NCBI RefSeq assembly: GCF_000062885.1 | Contig: NC_009142.1 | Location: 8,148,806-8,212,805, forward strand | Source of the DNA: Saccharopolyspora erythraea NRRL 2338 | GTDB lineage: Bacteria > Actinomycetota > Actinomycetes > Mycobacteriales > Pseudonocardiaceae | Reading direction: 5' to 3' | Length of the DNA: 64,000 bases | In this document: positions 17,928-26,890 of the stretch, piece after piece | Position numbering within the stretch: the stretch's first letter is position 1 | Layout: each line of letters begins with the position of its first letter | Position numbers and translations under genes: made by a program | Notes under the pieces: generated by a model | Database searches by the model: none | What the model saw: only the letters and a program-made list of their open reading frames with translations | What the model was told of the DNA's origin: nothing

Positions 17928-18338
17928 TCACTCTGCCGCAGTCTTGCGCCGGGACCGGCGGTTGTTCAACCCGCCCGTCCCGAGGACGTACGACTGCACC
18001 AGGTGGTTCCAGCTACATGTGCGGCATACCTCTACGACATAGACGTTGAACTCTTCGAACATGGTCGCCATCCGGGCGAGCTCCTCCGGGGCCCGCGCCG
18101 ACCCCGAGGCGTGCTTTAGCTCATCGCCGAATACCCACGAGACCAACGTCAGCGGTTCCTTGCGGCACACCGGGCAGGTCACGTCGCTGGGCTCACCATG
18201 GAACTTCGCGGCCCGCAGCAGGTACGGGCCGGCGTCGCAGACCTCCATCACCCCGACGCGGCCAGAGTGGACCTGCGCGAGCAGCGACCTGCGCTGCAAC
18301 GCGTAATCCACCACCTGCCGTTGGGTCCGCACGACCAC
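17928..18338 (-). CDS. DUF5318 family zinc-ribbon-like protein
   Basis: 136 residues. It contains two cysteine pairs, CPVC (with CRKEP) and CRTC, spaced as in a zinc ribbon, and the segments QVVDYALQRRSLLAQVHSGR and FNVYVVEVCRTCSWNHLVQS. This matches the actinobacterial DUF5318 family, which lies upstream of ponA genes (Rv0049 in M. tuberculosis); function unknown. Position just before ponA on the same strand (103 nt) suggests joint expression or a wall-related role. The GTG start gives MVVRTQRQ; a second in-frame GTG two codons on is possible. Confidence 0.82.
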   Translation of the reverse strand: MVVRTQRQVVDYALQRRSLLAQVHSGRVGVMEVCDAGPYLLRAAKFHGEPSDVTCPVCRKEPLTLVSWVFGDELKHASGSARAPEELARMATMFEEFNVYVVEVCRTCSWNHLVQSYVLGTGGLNNRRSRRKTAAE

Positions 18339-18445
18339 AGGGTACGTGCCGGAGGCGAACGCTCCATGCGCCGTTCAGGGCAGCCACCACGACCGCGCTG
18401 ACCAGGTGTGTCGGGAACAGCACATCCCGACCGCCGAATTCGGCA

Positions 18446-18469
18446 CCCGATATATCGGGGCGATATGAT
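18446..18469 (+). promoter_or_regulatory. 14-bp perfect palindrome and -10 box of the padR-ino1 promoter
   Basis: CCCGATATATCGGG (18446-18459) is a perfect palindrome, immediately followed by a -10-like TATGAT (18464-18469), 43 nt before the PadR start codon. Overlap with the promoter core suggests autorepression by the PadR protein. Confidence 0.55.
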
Positions 18470-18511
18470 GCCCCGCTGGCGAGCCGATCGTCCGGCCATG
18501 AGGAGGTGCGC

Positions 18512-19084
18512 ATGCTCGAGCTGGCCGTGCTGGGTCTGCTGCATGACGCCCCGATGCACGGTTACGAGTTGCGGAAGCGGCTGAACGGCCTGCTCGGAGC
18601 GTTCCGCGCCTTCTCCTGCGGAACGTTGTACCCGACGTTGCGCAGGCTGCTGCGGGCCGGGCTGATCGAGGAGGAGGCGTCCGGACCGGGCAACGGCCTG
18701 GGACGGCGCGCCAGGAGGGTGTACCGGCTCACAGCCGCGGGTAGGAAGCGGTTCGCCGACCTGGTCGGGGACTGCGGTCCGCAGGCCTGCGACGACGACG
18801 CCTTCGGGGTGCACGTGGCGTTCTTCTCGCGGACGCCTGCCGAGGTCAGGATGCGGATCCTGGAGGCGCGCAGGCGGCGGGTGGAGGAGCGCCGGGAGGG
18901 GCTGCGTTCGGTGCTGACCGGTGGTGGGCTGGACCACTACACCACCGCGCTGCACGAGCTCGGCCTGGAGCACAGCGAGCACGAGGTTCGCTGGCTCAAC
19001 GAGATCATCGAGCACGAACGGGCGGGCTCGGACGCCGGCGGGCCACTGGGAGGCCGGCGGGAATCGCGAGGACACGACAGATGA
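18512..19084 (+). CDS. PadR-family transcriptional regulator
   Basis: 190 residues. The winged-helix PadR domain covers residues 1-80: [20 protein letters not shown], then [20 protein letters not shown] and the wing [18 protein letters not shown] coiled-coil C-terminal dimerisation arm follows ([16 protein letters not shown], then [19 protein letters not shown]). ATG 18512 is 5 nt from AGGAGG; the GTG at 18506 overlaps that site and is unlikely. It is translationally adjacent to ino1, the same arrangement as Rv0047c-ino1, so it probably regulates inositol synthesis together with itself. Confidence 0.92.
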   Translation: MLELAVLGLLHDAPMHGYELRKRLNGLLGAFRAFSCGTLYPTLRRLLRAGLIEEEASGPGNGLGRRARRVYRLTAAGRKRFADLVGDCGPQACDDDAFGVHVAFFSRTPAEVRMRILEARRRRVEERREGLRSVLTGGGLDHYTTALHELGLEHSEHEVRWLNEIIEHERAGSDAGGPLGGRRESRGHDR

Positions 19085-19104
19085 CCAAGAAGGAGGGCCC
19101 TGCC

Positions 19105-20205
19105 ATGGGCGCAGACCGCCGCGGTGCAGGAGCGGTACGGGTGGCGATCGTCGGGGTCGGCAACTGCGCGGCGTCGCTCGTGCAGGGTGTCCACTACTAC
19201 GCCGACGCCGACCCGGACACCCGGGTCCCGGGCCTGATGCACGTGCAGTTCGGCGACTACCACGTGCGTGACGTGCAGTTCGTCGCCGCGTTCGACGTCG
19301 ACGCCAAGAAGGTCGGCCGCGACCTCTCCGAGGCCATCGTCGCCAGCGAGAACAACACCATCAAGATCGCCGACGTGCCGCCGCTGGGCGTGACCGTTCA
19401 GCGCGGGCACACCTACGACGGTCTCGGCCGCTTCTACCGGGAGACGATCGAGGAGTCCGACGAGGAGCCGGTCGACATCGTCCGCGCGTTGCGCGAGGCC
19501 GAGGTCGACGTGCTGGTGTCCTACCTGCCCGTCGGCTCGGACGAGGCCGACAAGTTCTACGCCCAGGCCGCCCTCGACGCGGGCGTGGCCTTCGTCAACG
19601 CGCTGCCGGTGTTCATCGCCTCCGACCCGGAGTGGGCGAAGAAGTTCGCCGACGCCGGGGTGCCGATCGTCGGTGACGACATCAAGTCGCAGGTCGGGGC
19701 CACCATCACGCACCGGGTGCTGACCAAGCTGTTCGAGGACCGCGGCGTGCACCTCGACCGCACGATGCAGCTCAACGTCGGCGGCAACATGGACTTCCTC
19801 AACATGAAGGAGCTGGAGCGGCTGGAGTCGAAGAAGACCTCCAAGACCCAGTCGGTCACCTCCCAGGTCCAGCGCGACCTCGGCAAGCGCAACGTGCACA
19901 TCGGCCCGTCGGACTACGTGCCGTGGCTCGACGACCGCAAGTGGGCCTACATCCGGCTGGAGGGCCGCGCCTTCGGCGACGTGCCGCTGAACCTGGAGTA
20001 CAAGCTCGAGGTCTGGGACTCGCCGAACTCGGCGGGCATCATCATCGACGCCATCCGCGCGGCGAAGATCGCCAAGGACCGCGGCATCGGCGGCCCGGTC
20101 CTGTCTGCTTCCTCCTACTTCATGAAGTCGCCGCCGGAGCAGTACTCCGACTCCGCGGCCTACCAGGCCGTCGAGGACTTCATCGACCGCAAGCGCGAGA
20201 ACTGA
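19105..20205 (+). CDS. ino1: inositol-3-phosphate synthase
   Basis: 366 residues, nearly identical in length to M. tuberculosis Ino1 (367). The NAD-binding motif [17 protein letters not shown] opens the protein; catalytic-core segments include [48 protein letters not shown] and [20 protein letters not shown]. It converts glucose-6-phosphate to myo-inositol-3-phosphate, the precursor of phosphatidylinositol, mannosylated inositol lipids and mycothiol. AAGGAGG sits 8 nt before the ATG at 19105, so the upstream ATG at 19081, which overlaps the padR stop, is not preferred. Confidence 0.95.
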   Translation: MGADRRGAGAVRVAIVGVGNCAASLVQGVHYYADADPDTRVPGLMHVQFGDYHVRDVQFVAAFDVDAKKVGRDLSEAIVASENNTIKIADVPPLGVTVQRGHTYDGLGRFYRETIEESDEEPVDIVRALREAEVDVLVSYLPVGSDEADKFYAQAALDAGVAFVNALPVFIASDPEWAKKFADAGVPIVGDDIKSQVGATITHRVLTKLFEDRGVHLDRTMQLNVGGNMDFLNMKELERLESKKTSKTQSVTSQVQRDLGKRNVHIGPSDYVPWLDDRKWAYIRLEGRAFGDVPLNLEYKLEVWDSPNSAGIIIDAIRAAKIAKDRGIGGPVLSASSYFMKSPPEQYSDSAAYQAVEDFIDRKREN

Positions 20206-20230
20206 CCCCGCGCGAACCTGCCCGTCACGC

Positions 20231-20264
20231 GAAGACCGCCGGAGGCGTGCCTCCGGCGGTCTTC
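20231..20264. terminator. bidirectional terminator between ino1 and the GGDEF gene
   Basis: GAAGACCGCCGGAGGC (20231-20246) and GCCTCCGGCGGTCTTC (20249-20264) are perfect 16-nt complements around GT, in the 82-nt gap between convergent genes. No long U-run, as is usual in high-GC genomes. Confidence 0.8.
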
Positions 20265-20287
20265 GCCGTCCGCGGACCGCGCGGCAC

Positions 20288-21139
20288 TCAGCGCTGCAAC
20301 TGCTGTTCGGCTCGGGCGAGCACGGAGTGCACGGTGGCGTGACCGTCGGTGGTGACCCAAGACACGCGCAGGCCCGGGCGCACGCGCCTGCGCCCGATCC
20401 GCATCGGCCACCCGGCGGTCTGGCGGATCTGCTCGGCGATCTCCTCGCCGGTGCCGCTGGGGTGCTCTGCGATCACCGCGAACTCGTCGCCGCCGTAGCG
20501 GGCGACCGTGCGGTCGTCGCTCATGCCCTCGCGCAGCCGTGCCGCGAGCGTGGTGAGCAGTTCGTCGCCACGTTCGAAGCCGTGCTGCTGGTTGAACTCG
20601 GCCAGCCGGTGCACGTCGACCAGCACCAGCGTGGCCAGCGTGCCGTTGAGCCGCGCGCGCACGAGCGACTGCTCGAGCCGGTCGAGCAGCAGGATGCGGC
20701 CGGGCAGGCCGGTAAGCGGGTCGATCAGGCCGCGGCTGTGCGGCACGTCGGTCTGCACCGGTTGCAGCAGCATCAGCACGCGGCTGTGGCCCTGCACGCG
20801 GACCGCGTGGTAGTCCGCCCACAGCCGGCTCTGCGCGCGACCGCCGCGCACGATCACCATGGGCGTGGACAGCGGCGACCCGGCCCGCAGCACCTGACCC
20901 GCGAGCTCGGACCAGTCCGGCATGGGCGCACCGGTGTCGTCGCGGGCCTGCCAGTCCTCCGGCCGCGTCCCGGTGAGCACGTCGGACCTGTCTAGCTGCA
21001 GCAGTTCCGCGGCCACGTCGTTGGTGGCCAGCACCTGGCCACGGTGATCGGTGAGCAGGACGCCGACGGTCAGCCCGGTGATGAGTTCATCCCAGACCGG
21101 CGTGAGCTGAGCCGGTGTGGTCACATCGAGGACACTCAT
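20288..21139 (-). CDS. PAS-GGDEF diguanylate cyclase-like protein
   Basis: 283 residues from ATG 21139 (GGAGGAGG upstream). Residues about 10-125 look like a PAS sensor (ELITGLTVGVLLTDHRGQVL). Residues about 140-283 form a GGDEF domain with DPLTGLPGRILLLDRLEQSL and the intact signature RYGGDEFAV. The C-terminal third is divergent: the usual SIGV strand is VSWV and the D-ALY-AK end is reduced to SVLARAEQQLQR. It may make cyclic di-GMP or act as a degenerate sensor. Cytoplasmic; no membrane segment. Confidence 0.82.
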   Translation of the reverse strand: MSVLDVTTPAQLTPVWDELITGLTVGVLLTDHRGQVLATNDVAAELLQLDRSDVLTGTRPEDWQARDDTGAPMPDWSELAGQVLRAGSPLSTPMVIVRGGRAQSRLWADYHAVRVQGHSRVLMLLQPVQTDVPHSRGLIDPLTGLPGRILLLDRLEQSLVRARLNGTLATLVLVDVHRLAEFNQQHGFERGDELLTTLAARLREGMSDDRTVARYGGDEFAVIAEHPSGTGEEIAEQIRQTAGWPMRIGRRRVRPGLRVSWVTTDGHATVHSVLARAEQQLQR

Positions 21140-21217
21140 TCGGCCCCCTCCTCCCCACCAAACGGAGCAGTCCGTTCGAGCCTCCCCTTCCGATGGGTCC
21201 GAATTCAAGGGCACAGC

Positions 21218-21237
21218 TACCACCCGTAACGGTGGTA
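21218..21237. promoter_or_regulatory. inverted repeat in the 336-nt divergent region 21140-21475
   Basis: TACCACC-CGTAAC-GGTGGTA is a 7+7 inverted repeat, and CGTAA/TTACG flanks form an overlapping second one. It lies 79 nt from the GGDEF start. The rest of the region between the GGDEF gene and the GT87 gene shows no gene. Confidence 0.35.
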
Positions 21238-21475
21238 TTACGGAACCGCGCATGACCCAGGGTCAGTGGGTGTCCAGCCCTCCGCGCGACCTTGCTCACC
21301 CGATCCTGCGATCTTGGCGGGGAACCGGGCGCGTCTGCCGGGTTTCCCGCGGGCGAAAACCCGTCGGACACCGCCGCCGCGCGCACGGATACCGCGCCGG
21401 TGCCGACCGCCCGGCCTCTACCCTTGTCGGGGCCGCCGAGGCGCGGCGGCAGCGGCGAAGACCTGATGGGGAGAT

Positions 21476-22771
21476 GTGCCGGTGACTGGAGCCGAACCCG
21501 CCGAGCGCGGCCTGCGAGAGCGGTTGCGCGAGCAGCGCCCACTGCTGGTGGTGATCGCGGTCGCCGAGCTGATCGCCGTGATCCTGGTGTCCACCATCAA
21601 CCCGCACGACCACATCGACGGCGAGGTGTACCGGCTGGGCGCGAAGGCGCTGCTGGCGGGCCGGGACGTCTACGGCGACCTGCCTGCCACCGAGTCCGGG
21701 CTGAGCCTGCCGTTCATCTACCCGCCGTTCGCCGCGATCCTGTTCGCGCCGCTGGCGCTGGTCCCCAAGGTCGCCTCGACGGCGGCGATCATGCTGGTCA
21801 GCCACCTCGCGCTGCTGGTCACGCTGTACGTGCTGCTGAGCGCGTCGACGTTCCTGGTCGCCCACCGGGACAAGGTGCTGCTGGTGACCGCGGCGGTGCT
21901 GCCGCTGGCCACCGTCACCGAGCCGGTGATGGAGACGCTCACCTACGCCCAGATCAACATCGTGCTGATGGCGCTGGTGGCCGTCGACTGCCTGTGGCGG
22001 GTGGACGGCGATCGCAGGCTGCCCTACCCGCGCGGGCTGCTGATCGGCATCGCCGCCGGGCTGAAGCTGACCCCGGCGGCGTTCCTGCTGTTCCTCGTCC
22101 TGCGGCGGGACGGCCGCATGATCATCACCGCGGCCCTGACGTTCGTGGCGACCGCGCTGCTGGGCTTCGCGGTGACCTTCGCCAACGCGCGCGAGTTCTG
22201 GACGCGCGAGGTGTTCTCCACCAGCAACGTCTCGTTCGGCCCCAAGTTCACCGGTGACGCCACGGTCTACGCGGGCAACCAGTCGCTGCGCTCACTGCTG
22301 ACCAAGCTGGGGGTGCCTGCGCCGACGGTGTTCTTCGTGCTGCTCGCCGCGGTGGTGCTGGCGCTGGCGGTGGCCGGGATGGTGCATGCGATCCGCCAGC
22401 GCGACCTGCCGATGGCGGTGACGATCAACGGGGTGCTGGCGCTGCTGGTGTCGCCGATCTCCTGGTCGCACCACTGGGTGTGGGCGATCCCGGCGCTGCT
22501 GCTGCTGGCGGGCGGCGCCTTCACCCGGCGGGACTGGGCACTGCTGCTGGCCACGACGCTCGCGGCCGGGTTCTTCACCCTCGGCCCGCACTGGAAGGTG
22601 CCGCAGGGCCAGGGCAAGGAGCTGCGCTGGAACTTCTTCGAGCACCTGATCGGCAACTCATACGTCTACTTCGGCCTGGCGTTCCTGGTCTACTGCGCCG
22701 CGCTCTGGTGGCGGGGCCGGCGCGGCGCGGCGGCCGTGCAGCCGCAGGCGAGTGCGACACCGGTGGGCTGA
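21476..22771 (+). CDS. GT87-family alpha-mannosyltransferase-like membrane protein
   Basis: 431 residues with about ten helices. GT87 hallmarks: STINPHDHIDGEVYRLGAKA with the acidic residue after the first helix, LPFIYPPFAAILFAPLALVP, QINIVLMALVAVDC, GIAAGLKLTPAAFLLFLVLR and SPISWSHHWVWAIPALLLLA. This is the PimE-like group that transfers mannose from polyprenyl-phosphomannose to phosphatidylinositol mannosides or arabinans. Location near ino1 fits inositol-lipid mannan synthesis, though the acceptor is inferred. GTG 21476 after GGGGAG; GTG 21482 is possible. Confidence 0.85.
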   Translation: MPVTGAEPAERGLRERLREQRPLLVVIAVAELIAVILVSTINPHDHIDGEVYRLGAKALLAGRDVYGDLPATESGLSLPFIYPPFAAILFAPLALVPKVASTAAIMLVSHLALLVTLYVLLSASTFLVAHRDKVLLVTAAVLPLATVTEPVMETLTYAQINIVLMALVAVDCLWRVDGDRRLPYPRGLLIGIAAGLKLTPAAFLLFLVLRRDGRMIITAALTFVATALLGFAVTFANAREFWTREVFSTSNVSFGPKFTGDATVYAGNQSLRSLLTKLGVPAPTVFFVLLAAVVLALAVAGMVHAIRQRDLPMAVTINGVLALLVSPISWSHHWVWAIPALLLLAGGAFTRRDWALLLATTLAAGFFTLGPHWKVPQGQGKELRWNFFEHLIGNSYVYFGLAFLVYCAALWWRGRRGAAAVQPQASATPVG

Positions 22772-22788
22772 CCGCGAGAACGACGTGA

Positions 22789-22824
22789 AAAAGCCGGGGC
22801 GGGAGTTCTCCCGCCCCGGCTTTT
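22789..22824. terminator. bidirectional intrinsic terminator
   Basis: AAAAGCCGGGGCGGGAG (22789-22805) and CTCCCGCCCCGGCTTTT (22808-22824) pair over 17 nt around TT, with T-runs on both strands. It separates the convergent GT87 gene and the secreted-protein gene. Confidence 0.92.
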
Positions 22825-22835
22825 CGCCGTCGTGA

Positions 22836-24290
22836 TCAGATGCGGCTGAACACCACGGTGTCGACCAGGTCCTCGTTCCGGCGCGGCTCACCCGCCGGGA
22901 GGGGCATGCCGGTGCGCACCGGCATCAGGTTCGGCACGGTGCTCCAGTCCGCGGCAGCGGCGAAGTCCGACGGGGCGTCCAGCAGCGGCAGCGCCATGCC
23001 GGTCAGCTCGCTCGGCTCGAGAGCGGAGCGGAACGGGTTCTCGGTCACCATGCGCTCGACCGGCAGCGCGGCCGTCAGGTCGTCGACGGTCATGACCTCG
23101 ACCGGGGACGCGGCGGGGTTGGTCGAGAACACCGAGCGCGGAGCGGCGTCGCCGGACAGCGCATCGGCGATGCGGTTGACCGTGGGCGTCGAAGTCGAGC
23201 CGCCGCCGAGGGCGTGCAGCTCGCCGAGGGCGGGCAGCGGAGCCTCGACGGGGTCACCGCTGCGGCCCGTGGCGCCGTGCGGGTCGAGGCTGAGCAGCGC
23301 CATCGGCGGCAGGGACGGCACGTCGGCGGCCGCGTCCTGGTGCTCGCCCGGCACGGTCAGCGGGATGATGTCCTTGGGCGACGCATGCGGGACGGGCTTC
23401 GGCGCCTCGAGCGAGTGCTCGACCAGGCGGTGCGGCACGTCGATCAGGTGCTGGTCGGCGCCGGGCAGCTCGGCGGAGGTGAGGTCCAGCTCCTCCTCGG
23501 GCTCGAGCAGCGGCGCCGAGAGCGCCTGGCTGCGCTCCCGCGCCTCCTGCCACAGCTCGACGATGCCGTCCGCGCGCTCGAAGTGCTCGACCACGGCCGG
23601 GTCCGAAGTGGGGATCACGAGCTCGTGAGCGACATCCTGGCCCGCACCCGGTCGAAACGCACCCTCCTGGAGGTGGTGCGCGCCGCTCTGCACGACGTCA
23701 CCGATCGGGCCCGTCCAGCTCAGCGAGCGGTGGAAGCCCTCGGCCGGGGTGCCGACCGGACCGTGGCCGCGCTCCGGCTGCGCGCCGTTGGGCAGCAGTC
23801 CGAAGAGGACGTTGGACTGACCGCCGCGCATGTCGACCGCGCGGGCCTCGGTGGTGTCGGCGACCCAGCCGGCGAGTTCCATGCGGCGGACCGGCTGCTG
23901 CTCGGGAATCCAGTGCGAAGCGCCGAGGCTGGGCATCTCCTGGGTGGGTGCCTCGTCGATGGCGGCCACCACGTCGCGCAGCGGGTCCAGGGTGCCGAGC
24001 ATGGTGGTGGTGCGGGCGTCGGCGGAGCGGTGGTCGACGAGCGGCCTGTTGTAGACGACCGTGTCCGAGGAAGCGGACTCCTCGGGGAACAGCTCCCCTG
24101 CGAAGCACGCTTGGTGCCGGGGCGTGTCTTCGCCGAAGCCGTCGATCGCGGGCGGCAGCAACGACTCTCCCAGAGACGAGGCCGGACGGTCCGGGCAGGT
24201 CTCGGCGGCCGATGCGACCCCCGTTCCAGCGGCCAGCATGCCACCGGTGACCAGCGCGGCTTGCACACCGCGCTTCGCCCAAGTCTGCAT
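22836..24290 (-). CDS. large secreted protein of unknown function
   Basis: 484 residues from ATG 24290 (GGAGGAG upstream). It begins MQTWAKRGVQAALVTGGMLA and is a typical Sec signal peptide ending near ASA-AE (residue 29). The mature part is acidic, rich in Pro, Ala, Leu and Asp, with no domain I recognise, no membrane anchor and two Cys near the N-terminus. Short motifs such as PSLPPMALLSLDP and TGMALPLLDAP suggest many exposed hydrophobic patches. The conserved start suggests a family limited to Pseudonocardiaceae relatives. It is followed, at higher coordinates, by another unknown exported protein on the same strand. Confidence 0.72.
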   Translation of the reverse strand: MQTWAKRGVQAALVTGGMLAAGTGVASAAETCPDRPASSLGESLLPPAIDGFGEDTPRHQACFAGELFPEESASSDTVVYNRPLVDHRSADARTTTMLGTLDPLRDVVAAIDEAPTQEMPSLGASHWIPEQQPVRRMELAGWVADTTEARAVDMRGGQSNVLFGLLPNGAQPERGHGPVGTPAEGFHRSLSWTGPIGDVVQSGAHHLQEGAFRPGAGQDVAHELVIPTSDPAVVEHFERADGIVELWQEARERSQALSAPLLEPEEELDLTSAELPGADQHLIDVPHRLVEHSLEAPKPVPHASPKDIIPLTVPGEHQDAAADVPSLPPMALLSLDPHGATGRSGDPVEAPLPALGELHALGGGSTSTPTVNRIADALSGDAAPRSVFSTNPAASPVEVMTVDDLTAALPVERMVTENPFRSALEPSELTGMALPLLDAPSDFAAAADWSTVPNLMPVRTGMPLPAGEPRRNEDLVDTVVFSRI

Positions 24291-24515
24291 GTAACTCTCC
24301 TCCAAGATATTTCCCCACGAGGGGGATGAAAATCAACTGTCAGGGGGATGCCGTCACCAGATGTTGATCACGTCTGCGCGGCTGGTGGTCTTGCCGGGAA
24401 CCCGACCTCGGCATTCGCCCGCAAAGGCGGCCGGGCGCTCAATTCCCCGGGAAATCAAATGGAATATGACAACGCGCATATGTCACGCCGAGTCGGCGGA
24501 CCTGGGAGGGCGATG

Positions 24516-25430
24516 TCAGTCGGGCGTGATGCCGGGCTGCGGGACCGGCCTGCCGGTCAGCGCTGGTGCGGCGCCGCGTGCGGGCACGCGGATGAACGCC
24601 GCGGCACCGCTCGGACCGCTGGGGTGCCAACCGATTCCGACACCGTTGTGGTGCCCGTCGGCGGCTGTGCCGCTCCCGGTCGAGCCGGGCGCGGAGACTG
24701 GAATGGTGAAAGGCCGGGGCTGGACCGGGATCTGCCGCGAACGCGGCGTTTCCGAATCACCGTCGGCCGAAGCCGGTTTCCCGCCCTGGCTTTCGGAGCT
24801 GGGTCGCGCAACGCGCTCGGCAGCACCCGGATTGTCCACAGTGGCCGGAGAGGGAGCTGCGGGCTGCAGCGCCGGGCCGGTGGCCGGCGGGAGCTGCGGA
24901 GCCCGCACCGGCGACTGGTCGTGCTGCGCCGGGAACTCACCGCGCAGCAGCAGCGGACGGCTCAGCTCGGCGAGCTCACGGCCGACGGTGTGCGACACCT
25001 GCTCGGCGCGCTGGCCGGAGGCCGTCACCGCCGAGTCCGCGACCCGCTGCACCGGCTCGACGGCGGTCTCGTGCAGCGCCTGCGCGACCGGTTCCGCCGC
25101 CGGGACGAGCAGCTCGCGCGCCCCGGACCCGTCGACCAACGCGGACCCGTCGACCAGACCGGACCGGGCGACCAGCGCGGCCGGGTCGAGCTCGGGCAGC
25201 CCGAAATCCGACGGGCCGTCCGCGACCGCGGGGATGAGCCGGTGCTGCCCGCCGACGACGTCCTCGACGGCAGGCAGCGGCAGGAGCGGTGGGAGTTCGA
25301 CGGCCTCGGCCGGCGATCCCACCAGCCACGCGGCGGAAGAACCCGCGACCGCCGCGCCCGCGACGACCAGCACCCGGGAGAGCAACCGCAAGCCGCGGTC
25401 ACTCCGCGGTTCCCGGTCGGCTTCCGGCAT
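24516..25430 (-). CDS. exported Pro/Ala-rich protein of unknown function
   Basis: 304 residues from ATG 25430 (GGAGG upstream). After a charged leader there is one hydrophobic stretch, VLVVAGAAVAGSSAAWLVG, that may be a signal peptide or anchor. Then comes PPLLPLPAVEDVVGGQHRLI and a low-complexity Pro/Ser/Ala domain. It contains no cysteine motif and no recognisable domain. Composition and the LPxLD-like motifs resemble the neighbouring secreted protein (22836-24290), from which it is separated by 225 nt containing an AT-rich promoter-like patch. Confidence 0.62.
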   Translation of the reverse strand: MPEADREPRSDRGLRLLSRVLVVAGAAVAGSSAAWLVGSPAEAVELPPLLPLPAVEDVVGGQHRLIPAVADGPSDFGLPELDPAALVARSGLVDGSALVDGSGARELLVPAAEPVAQALHETAVEPVQRVADSAVTASGQRAEQVSHTVGRELAELSRPLLLRGEFPAQHDQSPVRAPQLPPATGPALQPAAPSPATVDNPGAAERVARPSSESQGGKPASADGDSETPRSRQIPVQPRPFTIPVSAPGSTGSGTAADGHHNGVGIGWHPSGPSGAAAFIRVPARGAAPALTGRPVPQPGITPD

Positions 25431-25674
25431 CTGGTCTCCGCCTCCTCGGCGTCGCTGCTGGCGGCCATGTGACGGGCGTGCCCTGCGGCTCGGCCCGTGC
25501 GCCCTGGTGGGTGCCGACGGCGAGCCTGCCAAAGCAGGGCCGGATTCCGCATCCGCAGCGCGACAACATCGCTACATCGTGTGATCGCGTGCGCCTGCGG
25601 AGTGCTGCGGCTCACCGGCCGTGGATCGTCTTTTCCTCCTCCGGCGGGGCCGCTCCCGGCGATACGGTTGCGGT

Positions 25675-26853
25675 GTGAGCGATTTCAAGATCACGGGCCC
25701 GGACGACGCGGCCGGCGCGATCCCCCGCCCGCTGCGGGTCGGCGCGGCGCTGAGCTGGCGGCTGCTGGTGATCCTCGGCGCCCTCTACGTGCTCGGCATG
25801 ATCGTGTCGCGGCTGTTCGTCGTGGTGATCCCGGTGGCCATCGCGCTGCTGCTGGCGGCGCTGCTGGCACCGGCGGTCGGCACCCTCGCGCGGTACCGGG
25901 TGCCGCGGGCGCTGTCGACCGCGGTGGTGCTCGTCGGCGGGCTGGGCGTGGTCGGAGGCGTCCTCACCTTCGTGATCAACGCCTTCATCGAGGGCTTCCC
26001 GCAGCTGCAGGCGCAGGTCGTGCTGAGCCTCAACGGCATCCGGGACTGGCTGTCGACCGGTCCGCTGCACCTCAACGACCAGCAGATCACGACCTACGTC
26101 GAGCAGGCCGAGGAGTGGCTGAAGAACAACCAGGCGACCCTGACCCAGGGCGTCACCAGCGGTGTGCTCACCACCGCGGGCACCTTCGGCAACTTCCTGA
26201 CCGGCCTGCTGCTGGCGCTGTTCACGCTTATCTTCTTCCTCTACGACGGCCGCCGGGTGTGGCTGTTCGTCATCCGGATCGTGCCCGCGGAGAACCGCGA
26301 CCGCATCGACCGCGCGGGAAGCCGCGGCTTCGCCTCGCTGGTCGGCTACGTGCGGGCGACTGCGCTGGTGGCCGTCGTCGACGCGCTGGGCATCTGGATC
26401 GGCCTGGTCGCCGTCGGGGTGCCGCTCGCGGTGCCGCTGGCCGCTCTGGTGTTCCTCGGCGGGTTCGTGCCGATCGTCGGTGCGGTCGCCTCCGGCGCGG
26501 TCGCGGTGCTCGTCGCGCTGGTGACCAACGGCTGGATCGCGGCGCTGATCGTGCTGGGCGTGGTGCTGGCGGTCCAGCAGATCGAGGGCAACGTGCTGCA
26601 GCCGCTGCTGCTCGGCCGTGCCGTGCAGCTGCACGCGCTCGCGGTCGTGCTGGCGATCAGCGTCGGCGTGGTCATCTCCGGCATCATCGGCGCGCTGTTG
26701 GCCGTGCCGCTGGTGGCCGTGCTGAACTCCGCCATCCGGTCGCTGACCTCCGACGAGGCCGAGGGAGAGCTCCCGCCGCCGGAGTCGGAAGAGGAGGTCG
26801 AGCCGGAAGGCCCGGCCGAACCGCCGGAGTCCGACGGCAAACCGTCGTCGTGA
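25675..26853 (+). CDS. AI-2E family transporter (UPF0118)
   Basis: 392 residues from GTG 25675. Eight membrane helices are visible, with the family segments VVIPVAIALLLAALLAPAVG, FVPIVGAVASGAVAVLVAL and the diagnostic QQIEGNVLQPLLLGRAVQLH. The cytoplasmic tail is acidic and Pro/Glu-rich. Members include the TqsA-type exporter and Na+/H+ or small-molecule efflux proteins; the real substrate in Actinobacteria is unknown. The longer open frame upstream adds an arginine-rich leader without a ribosome-binding site. Confidence 0.88.
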   Translation: MSDFKITGPDDAAGAIPRPLRVGAALSWRLLVILGALYVLGMIVSRLFVVVIPVAIALLLAALLAPAVGTLARYRVPRALSTAVVLVGGLGVVGGVLTFVINAFIEGFPQLQAQVVLSLNGIRDWLSTGPLHLNDQQITTYVEQAEEWLKNNQATLTQGVTSGVLTTAGTFGNFLTGLLLALFTLIFFLYDGRRVWLFVIRIVPAENRDRIDRAGSRGFASLVGYVRATALVAVVDALGIWIGLVAVGVPLAVPLAALVFLGGFVPIVGAVASGAVAVLVALVTNGWIAALIVLGVVLAVQQIEGNVLQPLLLGRAVQLHALAVVLAISVGVVISGIIGALLAVPLVAVLNSAIRSLTSDEAEGELPPPESEEEVEPEGPAEPPESDGKPSS

Positions 26854-26884
26854 CGGCGGAGTCGTGACGGCGGAGTCGTGACGC
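26847..26884. repeat. 14-bp tandem repeat over the 3' end of the transporter gene
   Basis: The unit GTCGTGACGGCGGA occurs twice (26847-26860, 26861-26874) with a third partial copy (GTCGTGACGC). The transporter stop codon is in the first copy, so the repeats only lengthen the 3' trailer. Confidence 0.7.
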
Positions 26885-26890
26885 CGGTCG

